Of a DNA stretch of 64,000 nt, positions 50,329-61,915 are shown one piece after another (position 1 is the stretch's first letter; every line of letters starts with the position of its first letter). Under the pieces are notes generated by a model, which saw only the letters and a program-made list of their open reading frames with translations, did not search any database and was not told where the DNA came from. The position numbers were made by a program, and so were the translations under genes. Source of the stretch: Manis javanica (lineage: Eukaryota; Chordata; Mammalia; Pholidota; Manidae); NCBI RefSeq assembly GCF_040802235.1, contig NC_133174.1:86760647-86824646 (forward strand), given 5' to 3'.

Positions 50329-50592
50329 CTATCTCTGGGAGAGAAAAGATTTATAACCAATGGGCACCCCAAAATCAAATTCACAAGAGTCTGGGTTTGG
50401 AAAGGAAGGGATAACATGAAGTTTTACCTTCCTTTCTCTACCAGGCACTATAGAGATCCTGTCATTGGTAAGAATTCTCTCCCTTTGTGGGCTTCTGCCA
50501 GTTTTCTGAAGATCCCATCTGCAGGCTCCCAAGCAAGTGAGGTTTAGAGGTGTAGCCCTGGTATCTACCAGAATTTGGCAAGATTTCTCCAT
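50329..50592 (-). pseudogene. ERV protease (aspartic) fragment
   Basis: A minus-strand frame of 87 codons contains CQILVDTRATPLNL (core at 50548-50574). The hydrophobic-hydrophobic-Asp-Thr-X-Ala pattern is that of retroviral aspartic proteases, whose active site is Asp-Thr-Gly. Here Gly is replaced by Arg, a change expected to abolish activity. Upstream, on the minus strand, lies the gag region; downstream the frame continues and then breaks. It confirms the minus orientation of the provirus. Confidence 0.7.
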
Positions 50593-52189
50593 TAATTTTA
50601 ATTGTAGTTTCCCCTGAGCTGTTTAAGGAAATAATGGGTAGCAGTTTACTGGAGAATTCCTCAAGAGTCCTGTCAACTCTGAGAGGGACCTATATGGGGG
50701 CCCTCTTTTGAGGATAGATACAGGGGCACTCGAGTTAGTGTGGAAGGATTTGACAAAACCTCAAAGGACAATATCTTTTCTAGTTGACTGCAAATGAGAC
50801 ACCATTTGCAGCGTTTGAGGAGAAGACAAAATTGGCCAGCATTTTGATGATGGACCCCTAGGAGGCTGCAACAGTGACCCAGGTGTTTTAAGTTTCTGGC
50901 CTTGGAGCTGTTGCAGCTGTACGGCCATTAACATGGCAAACTTTTGCTTACAGTCTTATGACCTCCTCATAGTGGAAAGGCAATTCAGATAGAGGGATAG
51001 TAGAATGAATGAGTACTCAAGTAAAGGAGAATAGAAGGGGTTAACAGGACTCACAACAGTCTTATAGTCTTTTGTTTTAGTCTTGTGTCTTCAATTTTTT
51101 GTTAGCCCTTTGCAATGAATTTTTTAATGAAGCTATTTTGGAAATTTGGAATTTTCCAAAACAAAGCCTTTTGGAAGCTTCTGCATGCCAATTAAAATAG
51201 GTATCCCATTGTGTTTGTTGATTAATGATCTTATCTAATTGGAACATGGTCCATAATCGTCATTTTAATTCTAGGTTGTCTTTGTAAGATTTTGCCATTT
51301 TTGTAGTTATCTACAGCTTCTGGAACAATAGTTCTTAGATATAAAATAAGCAATTGTTCCAGAAAATGGAATGCTCCATTCTTTGAAACTTGAGGATCCC
51401 ATTTCTATAGCTAGGCCTTGGGTCTCTTGGAACCAAATTAATATGCAAGAAGGATGTACCACTGGGTTGGGGATTTTGTGGTGTTTTATAGTGTACCTTG
51501 TTGCACAGAAATTTCTTAACCTAGTGTTAATCTAACCTGTTCCATGACTGATTTCCTAGCACAGAAGTCTTACAGTTAGGTGGCAAGCACTCTAACACCT
51601 TTTAAGTGCTTGGTTTGTGCCCACTAATTTTGTGGCTTTGGTTTCTAAGATTCCTATTAGCAATAGAGCTATTACTACTTTCACCAGATTTCTTCCTTGT
51701 GGTGGACATCCAGATGGCTTTTAACAGTCTGGTTTGTTAGAAGATAGAAGATTCTGATTTTGATTGTCAAACAGCCTGAATTTCTTATCTTAGTTGATGC
51801 TGTGGACTTACCTAGAGGTTTTGTTGAGTCCCCTAATTGCTGCCACCCATGGTGGATTCCCAATATAACTATTTCAGAAACATTCTGGGATCCAGAACCT
51901 TTCTGGTAATTTTAATAAAACTCCAGAGGCTTTCCAGGGACCTACAACTTTATGGGAACAATATTTATATATATGTATTTTTTAAATAAAGTTTGTTTGG
52001 CTCAGAAAGCTGCACGTAAAGGAGTGGAACTCAAATCTGAGAGTGACTTACCCACTGTCCTTAGTAACAACAAAAGGAACAGTGAATTCAAAGGGTTCAG
52101 CAGGCACCTGTTGCTCACCTGTGCATCTTACTGTCCTGTAGGCCATTAGCAATCCCATTCCTCATCACTAAACACAGTTCAAAATGATT
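50593..52189 (-). other. ERV leader and gag region, decayed
   Basis: This lies between the 5' LTR and the protease relic on the minus strand. A possible gag start reads ATGGGTGGCAGC (51852-51841), encoding a Met-Gly that would fit a myristoylated matrix protein, and a stop follows two codons later. A splice-donor-like 'ctaggtaagt' lies nearby, around 51810-51819. No long frame survives. Confidence 0.4.
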
Positions 52190-52510
52190 AAGAAAATTTA
52201 TGTGATACAAACTTTATTTGGAGAACTGCAAAATGGAGTAGAAAGCAGGAAGCTTTTAGAGGATAAAGAATAAAGAACAAGAAAGACATGAATAGAAATA
52301 TCTGATTGGCTGGGGCCACATAGTTGCTCATGCTTGGGGTGAGAAGGTCCAGAGTTGGCTTGATGTTTAGGGACTGGCTGACTGAACACACTGCATTTCT
52401 GGTCAAGCAGAGCATTTACAGGGACATGAAAGATAGCTAAGCTTTGGTTTGCTGATACGGCACCCCAGGCAGGAGTGGCTCCTTCTTGGGACTAGAAATT
52501 TATTTCAACA
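52190..52510 (-). repeat. 5' LTR of the minus-strand ERV
   Basis: The minus strand begins TGTTGAAATAAATTTCTA (52510). Near its other end it has 'ttgcagttctcc' followed by AATAAA (52218-52213), an arrangement common in class I ERV LTRs. It is homologous to 45960-46311. Confidence 0.75.
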
Positions 52511-52960
52511 CTTGTATGGATTTATTAGGCAGAAAGAAGATATGAACAGGATGAAAAGAGGATGGAGCCCACCAAAAACTCAGGGAGTTAAACAGATAAA
52601 GCCAGAGCACCAGAGAAAACTCAGAAGATTAATTAAATGAAGCCACAGGGATCAAGAGTGACTTGAAGGGCACAGACACTCTCCAGATGACAAAAATTCT
52701 CCAGATAAAAAACATCAGAGCACAGCCCAGGTCTTCAATCCTCCAATCAGATCAAGCCCCCAAGGCCAAAGAATGTCAATCAAGGACTTTTCTGCCTTGC
52801 CAAAAATGCCATAAAAGAAGCTTCACAGTAACAAGCTTGTCTGTGTAACCTTAGGCAGGCCCACTATGTCGGTCACAGAGTGTAATAAAATTTTGCTTTC
52901 ATAACTTTGCTTTCACTGACTTTCCTGCATCTCTGAACCAACTTTCTCCCCATCAGATTC
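52511..52960 (+). repeat. LTR-like segment in plus orientation
   Basis: It starts exactly at the outer edge of the ERV's 5' LTR. It has a TATA-like 'ccataaaagaagc' (about 52809) and then AATAAA in 'gtgtaataaaattttgctttcataac' (52882-52907), with a T/C-rich U5-like end. The arrangement looks like the 3' half of another class I LTR on the opposite strand. Its family and boundaries are uncertain. Confidence 0.4.
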
Positions 52961-55329
52961 ACTGATTTTGACTCAAAACCCCCTTCAGGATCTAAGATTT
53001 AGGTCTCAGGATTGATTCCAGAAAACCTCAAGTGAGGTGAAGGAAAATAAAGCAGTGGGCACAGACATGCAGAAACACCCTGAAGTGACAGTGAGAAGGA
53101 AAAATGCACCTGTGAGGTAATTCACTGTCATCACTTGAGTGTGTAGAGGAACCAGTATATGCTGGTGTCCTGATGATATTGTTTGGAGGCAAGCCTTAGC
53201 CACAGGTTGTCCAGAGGCTTGGAGAACACTCCCAGAACATGGGCATATTGGCAGTCCTGTGAGGAACTGCGTGAAGGCCATTTTACAATCAGCACCCTAT
53301 CTTGAGGAAGGCTGCCAGAAAACAGTGTCTCATCTCACTCACTCATTCTAGTGAGGTAAGGGGCTTTCTGTTTCACCCTCCCCAACTTTGGGTACAGCTT
53401 TAGGACATAAAAGCATTCAAGTGCACTATGGAAATGGTTTTTCAGCAACAGAGTGTCCTACCACTTGTGTTGCCTGTCATGTGAACACTTGTTTTGGTGA
53501 TATACCATGGGACAGAGGAGATGATGCCATGTTATATTGCTTTTGCTCCCTATGTAAGTGATCAAACCTATTTAAATGTATCTAGGCTCACTGTCTCTTA
53601 CTGGCCAAATCTGTCAGTCAGCTGAATAGTTTACTAATTTGGAGTGGGAAGATGGGGTTTCAAAATAGCCAACCTGCAAAAGCAAATAAGAGAAAAATAA
53701 ATCACTCATAAAGGAGTTCATCCTATGCATGATATGAATCACTCAAGTGTATCTTCAAATAATGCTGATCATGAATGGTATCACACTTGAGTGGGAACCT
53801 ATTTTTATATATTAAATATACACTTTATATAAAAATTTATACATATATATTAGGCAATGTATATTTTTAAAGGAAGCAAAATACATGTTTCTCTCTGAGG
53901 AATACGAAAAAAAGAATGGAGAGGATGGTGGGGGAGAAAGTTGCAGACATTTCAGAAGTTTTGAGAAACAGTGTCCTAGATTCTAGAAGACTATCTGTCC
54001 TTTGTTCTTTTAATACTCAGAAACCATATATATGTATCTCAAAACATTTTGAGCCTCAAATATGAAATGTTACAACATAAGTTTACTTGCTTGTGGCATT
54101 TTCCATTCTTGTTAAATGATTCTGGGAAAAAATAATTCTTTTTAAGAAAACAAATATTCTGAAAAGGAACACTGAACTCTGAAAGGACAAACCTTCCCTT
54201 CATGAGTCACTGGCTAATGCAGAGGGGTAGAGAACATGGGCTATGATGTGAGAATGGATGGACTGCACATAATACAATGACATTCCAAAGGCCACCTATG
54301 ACCCACCTTCCCTTGTGCTGAAATACATCGAATTCAGCTGTAGGACATAGGAGAATCACTTCTACTCTCATCTGTAAATGTCAGAAAACCCTAGAAAAGG
54401 ATCATTAAAGTATGGGTACTTCACTTACTTTTTTGTCCTGAAGATGGGTAAAGCAGAAACAGAGCAGGGTGGCTTTACTCTCCATGGAAAGTAGAATTGA
54501 GATTAGTAAACCCACCACGCATTCTAAAAATCTTCTATGATTCACTTCTAAATAAATTTGAAGTAGAGGACATGTAGAACATTCCAAGTTAATGGAGCAT
54601 TACTTTTGAAATTTAGTACTACATTGACCCAGAATGCTAAGTTCACCTCAACTTCACTTTAACTGATGCTTTTAAAAATTGATTTGCATGATATTTTTAC
54701 CTGAAATTTGTAAACTCTTTTGTAACAAATGTCTTGCAAATAGAAACTCATGCATCAATTATATTTTTTGTCTTTTATCATCCTTAGTCAGCATGCAATT
54801 TACCTTTTCTTGGCCTGACTTTCATAAATCCTTAGTTTTCATACAGCACCGCTGTGCCCCTTCTGCCCAGCATATAACACCATCTAAAGGCAAATTGAGA
54901 AAGGACATATAGAAGGCTCTGATAATGACACTTGAATTCCAAGGCAAACCCCATGGGATTACTGTGGATCTTTTTCAAGTCATTAGTAGAGTCTCGCATG
55001 TTCCTATCACTATGAGAGTTGGAAACAATTTTAAAGCTACCAATTGATAGCCATTACAGACCTTATATATAGTCCAGTTTGTCCACTTTCCATCTTTCAT
55101 TTCCCTCAGTTTCAGCAAGAATGTACAAAAAAATGGTCTGGAACACAACCTTCACTCTGTGCTTCCAAGGTTGTTTTTGCATACTGGGCAGATGGATAAT
55201 GATTTAATTCTTAAAGATGTTGGAGGAATTTGCATTAAACAATTTTGAGCTTCAGTAATGGCTAGTCACTGTTTCTCACTGTTAAGATTTTTAGAAGTAC
55301 ACACTGACGTACAAGGACAGTTTTTATCC
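52961..55329. other. Unique DNA, no gene seen
   Basis: No convincing frame or repeat. 53830-53875 is an AT-rich run of TATATA type. Confidence 0.45.
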
Positions 55330-56470
55330 TCTGCTAAACTGGATCCACAGAGGCACAATTACCAAAGCCATTCAGGCCAAAAATGTGCTTTTGCCTGAAT
55401 TACCAAAACAATTACACCCACCCCTAGAGTGGCTGCTGATTGGAAACTATAAGAGCTTGATTGCAGTGAAGCTCTGCATTTCTTTGTCTTCATTTTCTTG
55501 CAGGATATGTGTTCTCAATTTTTAATAAGACCAAGAAAACATAGATTTAGATCTCAGAACTTCAGTATTGTGAGAACAACAGAGGGTTTATTTGCAAATT
55601 AGGAACAACAAAGAGCTGTAAGGAGAACAGGAGAGAGGAGAGTAACAACAACTTAGAAGAACTATTATCTTATTTTAACCCCTACCTGTGTGACATTATA
55701 TTCTCCTGTGAAATCTACTGCTCTGTTGGGAAAAAAATAGATAATCTACAAGGAGAGGAGGGGGGAAAGGTTTGCATTATTAACAGTTTAAATGCATCAT
55801 GGTCTCTGTTTAAATACAATCTTGATGAATTGTTCTTAAAAATGGTATTGATTCAGGTAATCAATCTTGGAGCTTTTGTCAAAACAGATTTTTTCACCAA
55901 AACTACAATATCGATTTCTTGCATCAGAGCAGAGTTTTAAAAAGGAGAAATGCATTCAAGTTAAAGGTATTGCTGATGCCCCTAAAAATACCAGAGTTGC
56001 ACATCGACCCCCATTAAAAAAAAAAAAATGATTTCAGGAGCAGTCACTGGTGGGTCTTTGCTTCATCCTTTATCTGTCTTCTGACATCTGTTGTTAATCT
56101 TGTGGCCTCATGCCACCTAACCCTCATTTTCACAAGCCCGGCTGCAGTAATGAGCTCTAGCCTTACAAAACAAAAGCAAAAACAACAAAATTACAAAGGT
56201 GTTAAATGGTTAAAGTAAAGGCCTCACCAGCCAGGCCCAGGATCAGTAAAAAAAAACTGTCAATATGAATGAAGTCCTGAAGCCTCAAAATCTTGGGTGA
56301 TTTCTGCATTAGCATAAAATCTCAGAAAAGCAGAGAAAACACTTAAATCCTGCACAGTATATTCATTTGAAATATTTATTTGATAGATCAAGGATGAATT
56401 TAGCAATCCTGGTGGACCTGTATTTTAATGGTAATGAATTACAAGTTCTTTACATACACGCCTTGCAGTG
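55330..56470. other. Unique sequence with conserved-noncoding look
   Basis: No repeat family is recognisable across about 1.1 kb. It is rich in short homeodomain-like and AT-hook-like motifs (TAAT, ATTAAA, TTAAATGG) interleaved with moderately GC-rich segments, with no long frame. That texture is typical of mammalian conserved enhancers, but conservation cannot be judged from one sequence. Confidence 0.3.
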
Positions 56471-57089
56471 AGTACAAGAGCACACCTACCAGCAGTAAAA
56501 GGGTTATTGCTATTTATATTAATAAGTCAATATAATGCCCTAACAGTAACTCAGAGAAGCATGTCTAGGTGTTTGAGCCATTGTGGAGACTGTAAAAAAA
56601 TGGATTTGACTGAGATAATCCTAGTTAGTAACCTGGGAGGAGGTGCTACATGGACAAGAGACCTTATATTCTATCAGGGTTCACCTTCCATTGTCTTGCA
56701 GCAATAGGACTGCCATGCAGTGCCTTCTCTAGGCCAAAAGAGTCTATCACAGACCTAGGAAAAACAGCCAAAATACAAAGTCCAGGTATTGAACTTCAAA
56801 GAATGAGTAAGTTTATAACTATATGTTATATCATGAATAGAAATAATCAAATAGCATGAAAATATTCACGTTGAGAATTTTTTAATAAAGTCATAATTGA
56901 ATCTTGACTTATTTTTAAGAGACAAGCATTATTGAGTCTCCCACACAAAGCACATAAAGTAAATGGCTAGATATTTTTGGCTAGATCAGGAAAAGATGTT
57001 ATCTTTTTTTATGTTATGTTTTTGTTAGACAAAAAGAAAGATGAAATAAAATGTCATTCTAAAACCACTTGATAAAAAAAAGAACATAC
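56471..57089. other. Unique DNA, no gene seen
   Basis: Two overlapping short frames (56468-56707 and 56650-56859) have no recognisable motif. Confidence 0.4.
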
Positions 57090-57680
57090 TTTTAAATAAC
57101 TAAATCATGGAAGAGTAAGTGTGTATAATGGGGGGAAAAAGTGGCTTTACGTTGGAGGAACCTGCCAACCATGGCTTCAACCAGGTGATCAAGTTGATCA
57201 TCAGTGACAAGTCATGCGGATTGCACGTACCCATGGTCTGATGTGTGATGAGAAAGGCCTTCACCTCTGCTGTTTTCCTCCCAAGATCCCATAATCCCGG
57301 TCTAGTCATGAGAAAGACATCAGAAAAACCCAAATTGAGGGATATTCCACAAAATATCTGACTAGTACTCCTCAAAACATTCAAGGTTATCAAAAACAAA
57401 GAAAGTCTGAGAAACTGTCACAGTCCCAAGGAGACTAGAAGACATGATGAATAAATGTAACAGAAAAAAGACACCAGGGAAAAACTAGTGAAACCTGAGT
57501 AACTGTGCAGTTTAGTTAATAGTAATGTACAGATGTTGGTTCCTTACTTGTGACAAATGTACCATAGTACTACTCTAAGATGGTAACATCTTTTGGGGGC
57601 ACTGAGTGTCGGGTATTTGGGAATTCTTTATCTTTGTAACTTTTCTGTAAATCTATTCTAAAATAAAAAAAAAAAAAGAC
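57090..57680 (+). mobile_element. Ancient L1 (L1ME-like) 3' UTR and tail
   Basis: It has a run of landmarks: 'tcatgagaaagacatcag', 'aaacccaaattgagggatat', 'aagtctgagaaactgtcac', 'tagttaatagtaatgtac', 'taacttttctgtaaatctat'. It ends in 'aaaataaaaaaaaaaaaag'. I recall this order from 3' ends of old L1 families; the exact subfamily is uncertain. It is non-coding. Confidence 0.6.
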
Positions 57681-59584
57681 CTTTAATGAAAAATGAAAAC
57701 AACTAAATCTGTCTGAAAAAAAAATTCTTTAACTTAATACTTTTCCATCCTACCTTTCCTGACTCAAACCATGTTTCAATTAAGATCTTTACAATTACTG
57801 TTATCTTAGCCCTTACCTTCCAGAATCCAGATTGTGACTAGATATTAGAATACACGTTTGCCCATTTTCTGGTTCCATAGTTTGGTCATCATTATAGACA
57901 TAGGTTTGTTGTATAAAAAGCTGTCTAAATCTCTCCAACTTGTTTTACCCTAAAATAACACTCTTTCTCCCTCTCCCTTCCTTCCTCCCTGTTTCTACAT
58001 AACTATAACCATATATATACACCTATAAAAATACATAATTACACACACATACACATAATTACATATTTCCAAATTGCCCGCTATAGATATAAGTATTTTT
58101 TCAGTTATCCTTTTGGAATATAGATGAATGCACCTAGCAGACATCTAGTTCAAACAGACCAAGACAGAAACCTGATCTAGGGAAATTCTCCCTTCTCCCT
58201 TAGCTGTAGAAAACTCAGTTCTCTTTCTGTTCTCTACTTACCTCCTTAGAATGAGACATTGGAAAACTGAAAGGTTTCTCTATTGTAAGGCCTTGGAGGA
58301 TTTAGTATTGAATCCCAGAAAACAAAATGAGAAGAAGCAGGCAATTCAATAAATATTTGGCATCCATTTTAGGTATTGTTTTACACATATTGCTCTGTCA
58401 ATAGAAAACTAAACTAAGGAGTTTGTTTCTTGTTTTTTATTGCCATAGGTGATGACTTCTGAACTTATAACTGTTTGAGAAAAATAGTTTTCTATATATA
58501 TTCTTAGGAAAAATATTTAAGTGTGCACAAAATCCTCTGAGAGGATTTTACTGCTTCTGGGTGCACTCTTGTGCTCAAAATCTAGTAAGACAACTGCAAA
58601 AATGATACAAGAAAGTAAGGAAAAATACACCTTCACTATGGGCTGACTCAGAACCTCTTCTTTAGAACGACACTAAATCTGATAGCAAGGTGATTTAAGA
58701 GCATTAACAGTCTTCAGAGTAACAAAATATTATCACAATTATTTTGCAATCCTTACATTATTGGGATTTTTCAGCACTTACTCAATAGTTCCTAATTCAT
58801 CTTTCATTTGAGAATTGTAATTAAAAAATCAGTTGTTCAGTTTGTCAAAAATTGAGCTTATACACTTTTTTTTATGGGTAATGTAAACTTTTCTTTATAT
58901 TACCCTTCCAAAATTGTTAAACAAAAGTCAACTAATCTATTCAGAGTATCCATAGAGATAAGTATTTTAGAGCTTCATGACCCTTGCATTTCAACACAAA
59001 TTTCCATTTTCCTTTTCTAGTCTCACAAGGAAACATTCCAGAACGTGAATGTTGCATCTCTACCAACAACATGTATTTGCTACTACAACATAGTTCAAAT
59101 GAGATATTTTGTAAGATAGCCTCGACAATATTCAGGAATTCTATGCATCTGAAACCAAATTGTGTGTGTGTGTGTGTATGTATGTATGTGCATGTGTGTG
59201 TATTTATATATAAAATCTTTCAAATAGAATGTGATCGCAATTATGCTAGAATCAAAGATTTCTTGGTGTTTATAACATTTTATTGACAATAAAATCTTCC
59301 TTTAATATTTCCAGGGTTAAAAGCATAAATGCTTGAAGAAACATCTGAAGAAAACTGGAACAATGTATGTATACACAAAAATGGAAATAGAATTCAGCAT
59401 GCTAAAAAAGGATAGCTAATTATAGAATTCCAGGAATTAAAAGTTCAGTTAATTTTTCTATGATGATTATATCATACTTAAATATCTATTTTTATAACCA
59501 TTTCAATATATTCAAATATTTAAGTCTCATTTATGATATTTTCATTTGGGGTCTGGGGGATCCTGGCATGTTGTACAAAAGATT
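57681..59584. other. Unique DNA, no gene seen
   Basis: AT-rich with only short frames. It contains the TG repeat at 59161-59201. Confidence 0.45.
59161..59201. repeat. (TG)n/(TGTA)n microsatellite
   Basis: A TG run followed by TATG units and a second TG run. The apparent plus-strand frame of Cys-Val repeats here (58984-59286) is only the translation of this repeat. Confidence 0.9.
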
Positions 59585-60269
59585 TTTATTTTTTAAACAG
59601 GTATATTAAAGAATAATTTACATATCATAAAGCCATTTTATGTGTACAATTTAATGATTTTAGTAAGTTTGTAGAGTTATGCAGACATCACATAATCAGC
59701 TTCTGGAACACTGCAATCATTCCCCCAAAACTCCTCATACCCATTTGTGGTCACTCCCTGTTCCCACCCTAGTCCCAAGCAACCACTATCTGTGTCTACA
59801 GATTTCTTCTTTTCTGGACATTTCATGTGAAAAGAATCATATAATATGCAGTCTTTTAAATCTGACTTCCTGCACTTAATGACTCTGAGATTCATCCATG
59901 TAACCAGTATCATTTCTTTGTTCTTTTATATTTCACTGTATGACAATACCACGTATGTTTATACATTCCCAGGACAGTAGACATTTTATTTTTTCCACTT
60001 GTGAACTATTATGAATAACGTGGCTAGAAACACTCATGTACAAGACATAGCTTTTCATTTCTCTTTGGTAGATCATAGGAATAGACTCGCTAGACCATAT
60101 TATAAATATGTTTATCTTTTTAAGAACCATCCAAACTGTTTTCTAAAGCAGCTTGCCATTTTATATCCCAGTTACTAAGGTATAAAGGTTCCATTTCTTC
60201 ACATCCTCACCAACACTTAGGATTGCCTATTTATTTTTATTATAGTTATTCAAGTGGGTTTGAAGAAGT

Positions 60270-60281
60270 ATTTGATTGTGG
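60270..60281 (+). repeat. Target-site duplication, left, young antisense L1
   Basis: atttgattgtgg, repeated without change at 61568-61579. Confidence 0.85.
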
Positions 60282-61567
60282 GTTTTTTTGTTTATTTTAT
60301 TTTGGTATCATTAATCTATAATTACATGAGGAACATTAGGTTTACTAGACTCCTCCCATCACCAAGTCCTCCCCACATACCCCATTATAGTCAGTGTCCA
60401 CCAGTGTAGTAAGATGCTATAGAATCACTACTTGTCTTCTCTGTGTTGTACACCCCTCCCCATGTCCGCCCCCACATTATGTCTGCTAATCATAATGCCC
60501 CTTTTCCCCCCTTGTCCCTCCTCCCTTCCCACCCATCCTCCCCAGTTCCTTTCCCTTTGGTAACTGTTAGTCCATTCTTGGGTTCTGTGAGTCTACTGCT
60601 GTTTTGTTCCTTCAGTTTTTTTCTTTATTCTTATACTCCATAGATGAGTGAAATCATTTGATACTTGTCTTTTTCCACCTGGCTTATTTCACTGAACAGA
60701 ATACCCTTTAGCTCCATCCATGTAGGTAGCTCCATGCAAATGGTAGGATTTGTTTTCTTCTTATGGCTGAATAATATTCCATTGTGGATATGTTCCACAT
60801 CTTCTTTATCCATTCATCTACTGATGGACACTTAGGTTGCTTCCATTTCTTGGCTTTTGTAAATAGTGCTGCGATAAACATAGGGGTGCATATGTCTTTT
60901 TCAAACTGGGCTGCTGCCTTCTTACGGTAAATTCCTAGGAGTGGAATTCCTCGTTCAAATTATATTTCTATTTGAGTTTCTTGAGGAACCTCCATACTGC
61001 TTTCCACAATGGCTGAACTAATTTACATTCCCACCAACAGTGTAGGAGAGTTCCCCTTTCTCCACAACCTCACCAACATTTGTTGTTGTTTGTTTTTTGG
61101 ATGGTGGCAATCCTTACTGGTGTGAGGTGATATCTCAATGTGGTTTTAATTTTATGATTAGCGATGTGGAGCATCTTTTCATGTGTCTGTTGGCCATCTG
61201 AATTTCTTCTTTGGAGAACTGTCTGTTCAGATCCTGTGCCCATTTTTTAATTGGATTATTTGCTTTTTGTTTGTTGAGGTGTGTGAGCTCTTTACATATT
61301 TTGGATGTCAGCCCTTTATTGGATATGTCATTTATGAATATATTCTCCCATACTGTAGGATGCCTTTTTGTTCTATTGATGGTGTCCTTTGCTGTACAGA
61401 AGGTTTTCAGCTTGATGTAGTCCCACTTGTTCATTTTTGCTTTTGTTTCCCTTGCCCAGGGAGATATGTTCATGAAGAAGTTGCTCATGTTTATGTCCAA
61501 CAGATTTTTGCCTATGTTTTTTCTAAGAGTTTTATGATTTCATGACTTATATTCAGATCTTTGATCC
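60282..61567 (-). mobile_element. Young 5'-truncated antisense L1
   Basis: A 1.29-kb L1 fragment in antisense whose 3' end has a T-rich (A tail) start at 60282. It carries the same 3' UTR as copies B and D and the C-terminal part of ORF2. A perfect 12 bp target-site duplication flanks it. It belongs to the same young group as copies B and D and is less diverged than its host element. Confidence 0.93.
60762..61567 (-). pseudogene. L1 ORF2 C-terminal fragment
   Basis: On the minus strand 61500-61135 is open for 121 codons (MDINMSNFF... to SLIIKLKPH), corresponding to the region before the Cys-rich domain. A small deletion near 61150 breaks the frame. Further pieces extend to the usual MEYYSA-type end near 60770. 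The endonuclease and RT are absent because of 5' truncation. Confidence 0.88.
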
Positions 61568-61579
61568 ATTTGATTGTGG
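61568..61579 (+). repeat. Target-site duplication, right, young antisense L1
   Basis: atttgattgtgg, identical to 60270-60281. Confidence 0.85.
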
Positions 61580-61915
61580 CTGTAATTTGCATTTCTTTAT
61601 TGATTAATGATGCTCATTTTTTTCATGTATTTATTGGCCATTTCTGTATCTTCTTTGGTGAAATTCCTACTCATACTTTTCCCCCATTTCTAAATTGGGT
61701 TACTTGTTTTCTTATTATTGAACTGTAAATACTCCTTACATATTTTGAATGCAAGTCCACTATTTGTTTTTATAATATTGGAAAATATTTTCTCCCAGTG
61801 TATGGCCTTTCTCTTCTCATGGTGTCTTCTGAAATGCAAAAGTTTTAAATTTGATGAGGTCTAATTTATCAACTTTTTTCTTTTATTATTTCTGATTTTG
61901 GTGTCTTATACTTAA

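Larger units (their letters stand above)
45960..52510 (-). mobile_element. Class I-type endogenous retrovirus, LTR-internal-LTR
   Basis: Two related LTRs in the same orientation, about 6.2 kb apart, bracket decayed internal DNA containing a protease relic (50329-50592). The minus-strand order is 5' LTR (52510-52190), leader and gag region (about 52189-50700), protease (near 50550), then unrecognisable pol/env to 46312. The LTRs differ by many substitutions and indels, so the provirus is old. No open gag, pol or env remains. No clear primer-binding site or polypurine tract was found at the expected edges. Confidence 0.75.
59585..61915 (-). mobile_element. Old antisense L1, interrupted by a young L1
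   Basis: An older L1 3' region in antisense (59585-60269, with 'ctagtcccaagcaaccacta' and 'ttcatccatgtaacc' landmarks) continues at 61580-61915 ('gtaatttgcatttctttattg', 'catggtgtcttctgaaatgc'). The two parts are consecutive in the L1 3' region once 60282-61567 is removed. It is strongly diverged and non-coding. Confidence 0.85.

Noticed and set aside
58984..59286. 100-codon frame with a Cys-Val repeat
   Set aside because: The repeat is the translation of the TG microsatellite at 59161-59201.
61183..61545. 120-codon plus-strand frame rich in Cys/Phe
   Set aside because: Antisense reading of L1 ORF2, a well-known shadow of the conserved sense frame.
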